Assembly: GCA_041483455.1 (NCBI GenBank) | Contig: JBGPFS010000141.1 | Location: 1-6,725 of the forward strand | Reading direction: 5' to 3' | Length of the DNA: 6,725 bases | Origin: JBGPFS01 sp041483455 | GTDB taxonomy: Bacteria > Chloroflexota > Limnocylindria > Limnocylindrales > CSP1-4 | Part shown: positions 5,271 through 6,725 of the stretch, piece after piece | Position numbering within the stretch: position 1 is the stretch's first letter | Layout of the letters: every line of letters begins with the position of its first letter | The notes under the pieces: model-generated | What the model was told of the DNA's origin: nothing | Seen by the model: only the letters and a program-made list of their open reading frames with translations | The model's database searches: none | Program-made: the position numbers and the translations under genes

Positions 5271-6725
5271 TCAGACCTCCTTGAACTCGCCCTCGACCGT
5301 TTCGCCCTCGCCGGCGGAGCCGTCTCCGCTCTGCCCGTCGCCTTCCCCGCCCGACGTCCCGGAGCCCGCCGGCCCCGCCTCGCCGGCCGCCGCCGCAGCC
5401 TGGTAGGCCGCGGTCGCGACCTTGTTGAGCGCCTCGGCCAGCGCCGTCGCGCCGGCGGCCACCGGCTCGAGGTCACCGCCCTTGAGGGCCTCGCGCAGGG
5501 AGGTCACCTTGGCCTCGACGTCCGCCCGATCTTCGGCGGAGACCTTGTCGCCGAGGTCCTTGAGCGTACGCTCCGCCTGGTAGGTCAGCTGCTCGGCCTG
5601 GTTCCGGGTCTCGACCTCCTCGCGCCGGCGCTTGTCCTCCTCGGCGTGCTCCTGGGCGTCACGGACCATCGAGTCGACATCGGTCTTCGAGAGCATCGAC
5701 GAAGCCGTGATCCGGACCTGCTGCTCCTTCGAGGTCGCGCGGTCCTTGGCCTTCACGTCGAGGATCCCGTTCGCGTCGATGTCGAAAGTGACTTCGACCT
5801 GGGGGATCCCCCGCGGGGCCGGCGGGATCCCATCGAGGATGAACCGGCCGAGAGTCTTGTTGTCGGAGGCGAACTCGCGCTCGCCCTGGAGGACGTGGAT
5901 CTCGACCTGGCTCTGGTTGTCCGAGGCCGTCGAGAAGACCTGTGACTTCGAGGTCGGGATCGTCGTGTTCCGCTCGATCAGCTTCGTCATCACCCCACCA
6001 AGGGTCTCGATCCCGAGGGAGAGCGGGGTCACGTCCAGGAGGAGGACGTCCTTCACATCGCCGGCCAGGACCCCGGCCTGGATCGCCGCGCCGACCGCGA
6101 CGACCTCGTCCGGGTTCACGCCGCGGTTCGGCTCCTTGCCGCCGAACATGGCCTTGACCGCCTCGATGACGCTCGGCATCCGGGTCATCCCGCCGACGAG
6201 GACGACCTCGTCGATCTCGGACGGCTTGAGGCCGGCATCCTTGAGCGCCTTGGCCACCGGGTCCTTCGTCTTGGCGACGAGGTCGGCGACGAGGTCCTCG
6301 AGCTTCGCCCGGCTGAGCGACATCACGAGGTGCTTCGGCCCGGCGGCGTCGGCGGTGACGTAGGGCAGGTTGATCTCGGTCTGGCTGGTCGAGCTCAGCT
6401 CGATCTTCGCCTTCTCGGCGGCCTCCTTCAGGCGCTGGAGCGCCTGCTGGTCGGTCCGCAGGTCGATCCCCTGGTCCTTCTTGAACTCGGCCAGCAGCCA
6501 TTCGATGACCCGCTGGTCGAAGTCGTCGCCGCCCAGGTGGGTGTCGCCGTTGGTCGCCTTGACCTCGAAGACGCCGTCGCCCAGCTCGAGGATCGAGATG
6601 TCGAACGTGCCCCCGCCCAGGTCGTAGACGGCGATCTTCTCGTCGTGCTTCCGATCGAGGCCGTAGGCCAGGGCCGAGGCCGTCGGCTCGTTGATGATCC
6701 GCTTGACGTCGAGCCCGGCGATCCG
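5271..6725 (-). CDS. dnaK: Molecular chaperone DnaK (Hsp70), N-terminus cut by right edge
   Basis: ATP-dependent cytoplasmic chaperone. I read 484 residues from the right edge to TGA at 5271-5273; comparison with E. coli DnaK places the first visible residue near 159, so the whole protein is about 640 residues, normal length. In window numbering: RIAGLDVKRIINEPTASALA (1-20), the phosphate-2 loop VYDLGGGTFD (33-42), THLGGDDFD (62-70), the adenosine-binding LVGGMTRMP (176-184), the interdomain linker VLLLDVTP (227-234), substrate-binding beta-domain blocks (about 240-345), the helical lid (about 346-445), then a Gly/Ser/Glu-rich disordered tail (about 446-475) and the conserved end VEGEFKEV (477-484). 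The phosphate-1 loop is off the window. No dnaJ or grpE follows; the next gene downstream is the exporter ATPase after 124 bases. The promoter and any heat-shock operator would lie outside the window. Identification is certain. Confidence 0.98.
   Translation of the reverse strand, partial: RIAGLDVKRIINEPTASALAYGLDRKHDEKIAVYDLGGGTFDISILELGDGVFEVKATNGDTHLGGDDFDQRVIEWLLAEFKKDQGIDLRTDQQALQRLKEAAEKAKIELSSTSQTEINLPYVTADAAGPKHLVMSLSRAKLEDLVADLVAKTKDPVAKALKDAGLKPSEIDEVVLVGGMTRMPSVIEAVKAMFGGKEPNRGVNPDEVVAVGAAIQAGVLAGDVKDVLLLDVTPLSLGIETLGGVMTKLIERNTTIPTSKSQVFSTASDNQSQVEIHVLQGEREFASDNKTLGRFILDGIPPAPRGIPQVEVTFDIDANGILDVKAKDRATSKEQQVRITASSMLSKTDVDSMVRDAQEHAEEDKRRREEVETRNQAEQLTYQAERTLKDLGDKVSAEDRADVEAKVTSLREALKGGDLEPVAAGATALAEALNKVATAAYQAAAAAGEAGPAGSGTSGGEGDGQSGDGSAGEGETVEGEFKEV

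Noticed and set aside
5147..5476. Upstream extension of the ATPase reading frame to a start at 5476
   Set aside because: It would overlap the 3' end of dnaK in another frame and adds about 110 Arg/Pro-rich residues unlike any ABC protein N-terminus. ATG 5146 is a better start.
5632..6363. Plus-strand open frame opposite dnaK
   Set aside because: Open frames antisense to dnaK are a well-known artefact of its codon use; no independent support is seen.

Overview
The window is a GC-rich (about 70% by eye), gene-dense bacterial chromosomal segment with every supported gene on the minus strand, so it reads biologically from right to left. The base composition, the DnaK tail ending in VEGEFKEV, and the near absence of Shine-Dalgarno sequences suggest a high-GC Chloroflexota-like or actinobacterium-like organism. 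That placement is an inference and weakly held. I see no tRNA, rRNA, CRISPR array, insertion sequence or phage gene. Many long open frames exist on the plus strand, but they are antisense shadows caused by GC-rich codon use.

Layout, in order of transcription: (1) 6725-5271, the C-terminal three quarters of DnaK (Hsp70), whose N-terminus lies beyond the right edge. (2) A 124-base gap (5147-5270) with an imperfect 17-base-period tandem repeat, a possible weak hairpin and a TAnnnT -10-like hexamer very close to the next start. (3) 5146-4136, an ABC transporter ATPase of the NodI/DrrA-like export type. (4) 4090-3323 and (5) 3323-2526, two paralogous ABC-2 (NodJ-like) permeases that probably form a heterodimer. 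(6) 2516-240, an N-terminally membrane-anchored glycoside hydrolase resembling GH63/MGH1-like (alpha/alpha)6-barrel enzymes. (7) 243-1, the first 81 codons of a family 5 uracil-DNA glycosylase (UdgB), which runs off the left edge.

Genes 3 to 7 look like one operon. The spacings are 45 bases, a 1- or 4-base overlap, 9 bases, and a 4-base GTGA overlap. The simplest reading is a one-ATPase, two-permease exporter made together with an anchored, probably extracytoplasmic glycosidase, which suggests export and trimming of a glycosylated molecule or glycan. The substrate cannot be told from the sequence. The DNA-repair glycosylase seems to be co-translated by position rather than by function. The most interesting aspects are the exporter-plus-anchored-glycosidase pairing, the odd Gly/Pro/Ser linker inside the glycosidase, and the lack of ribosome-binding sites at all five visible start codons.
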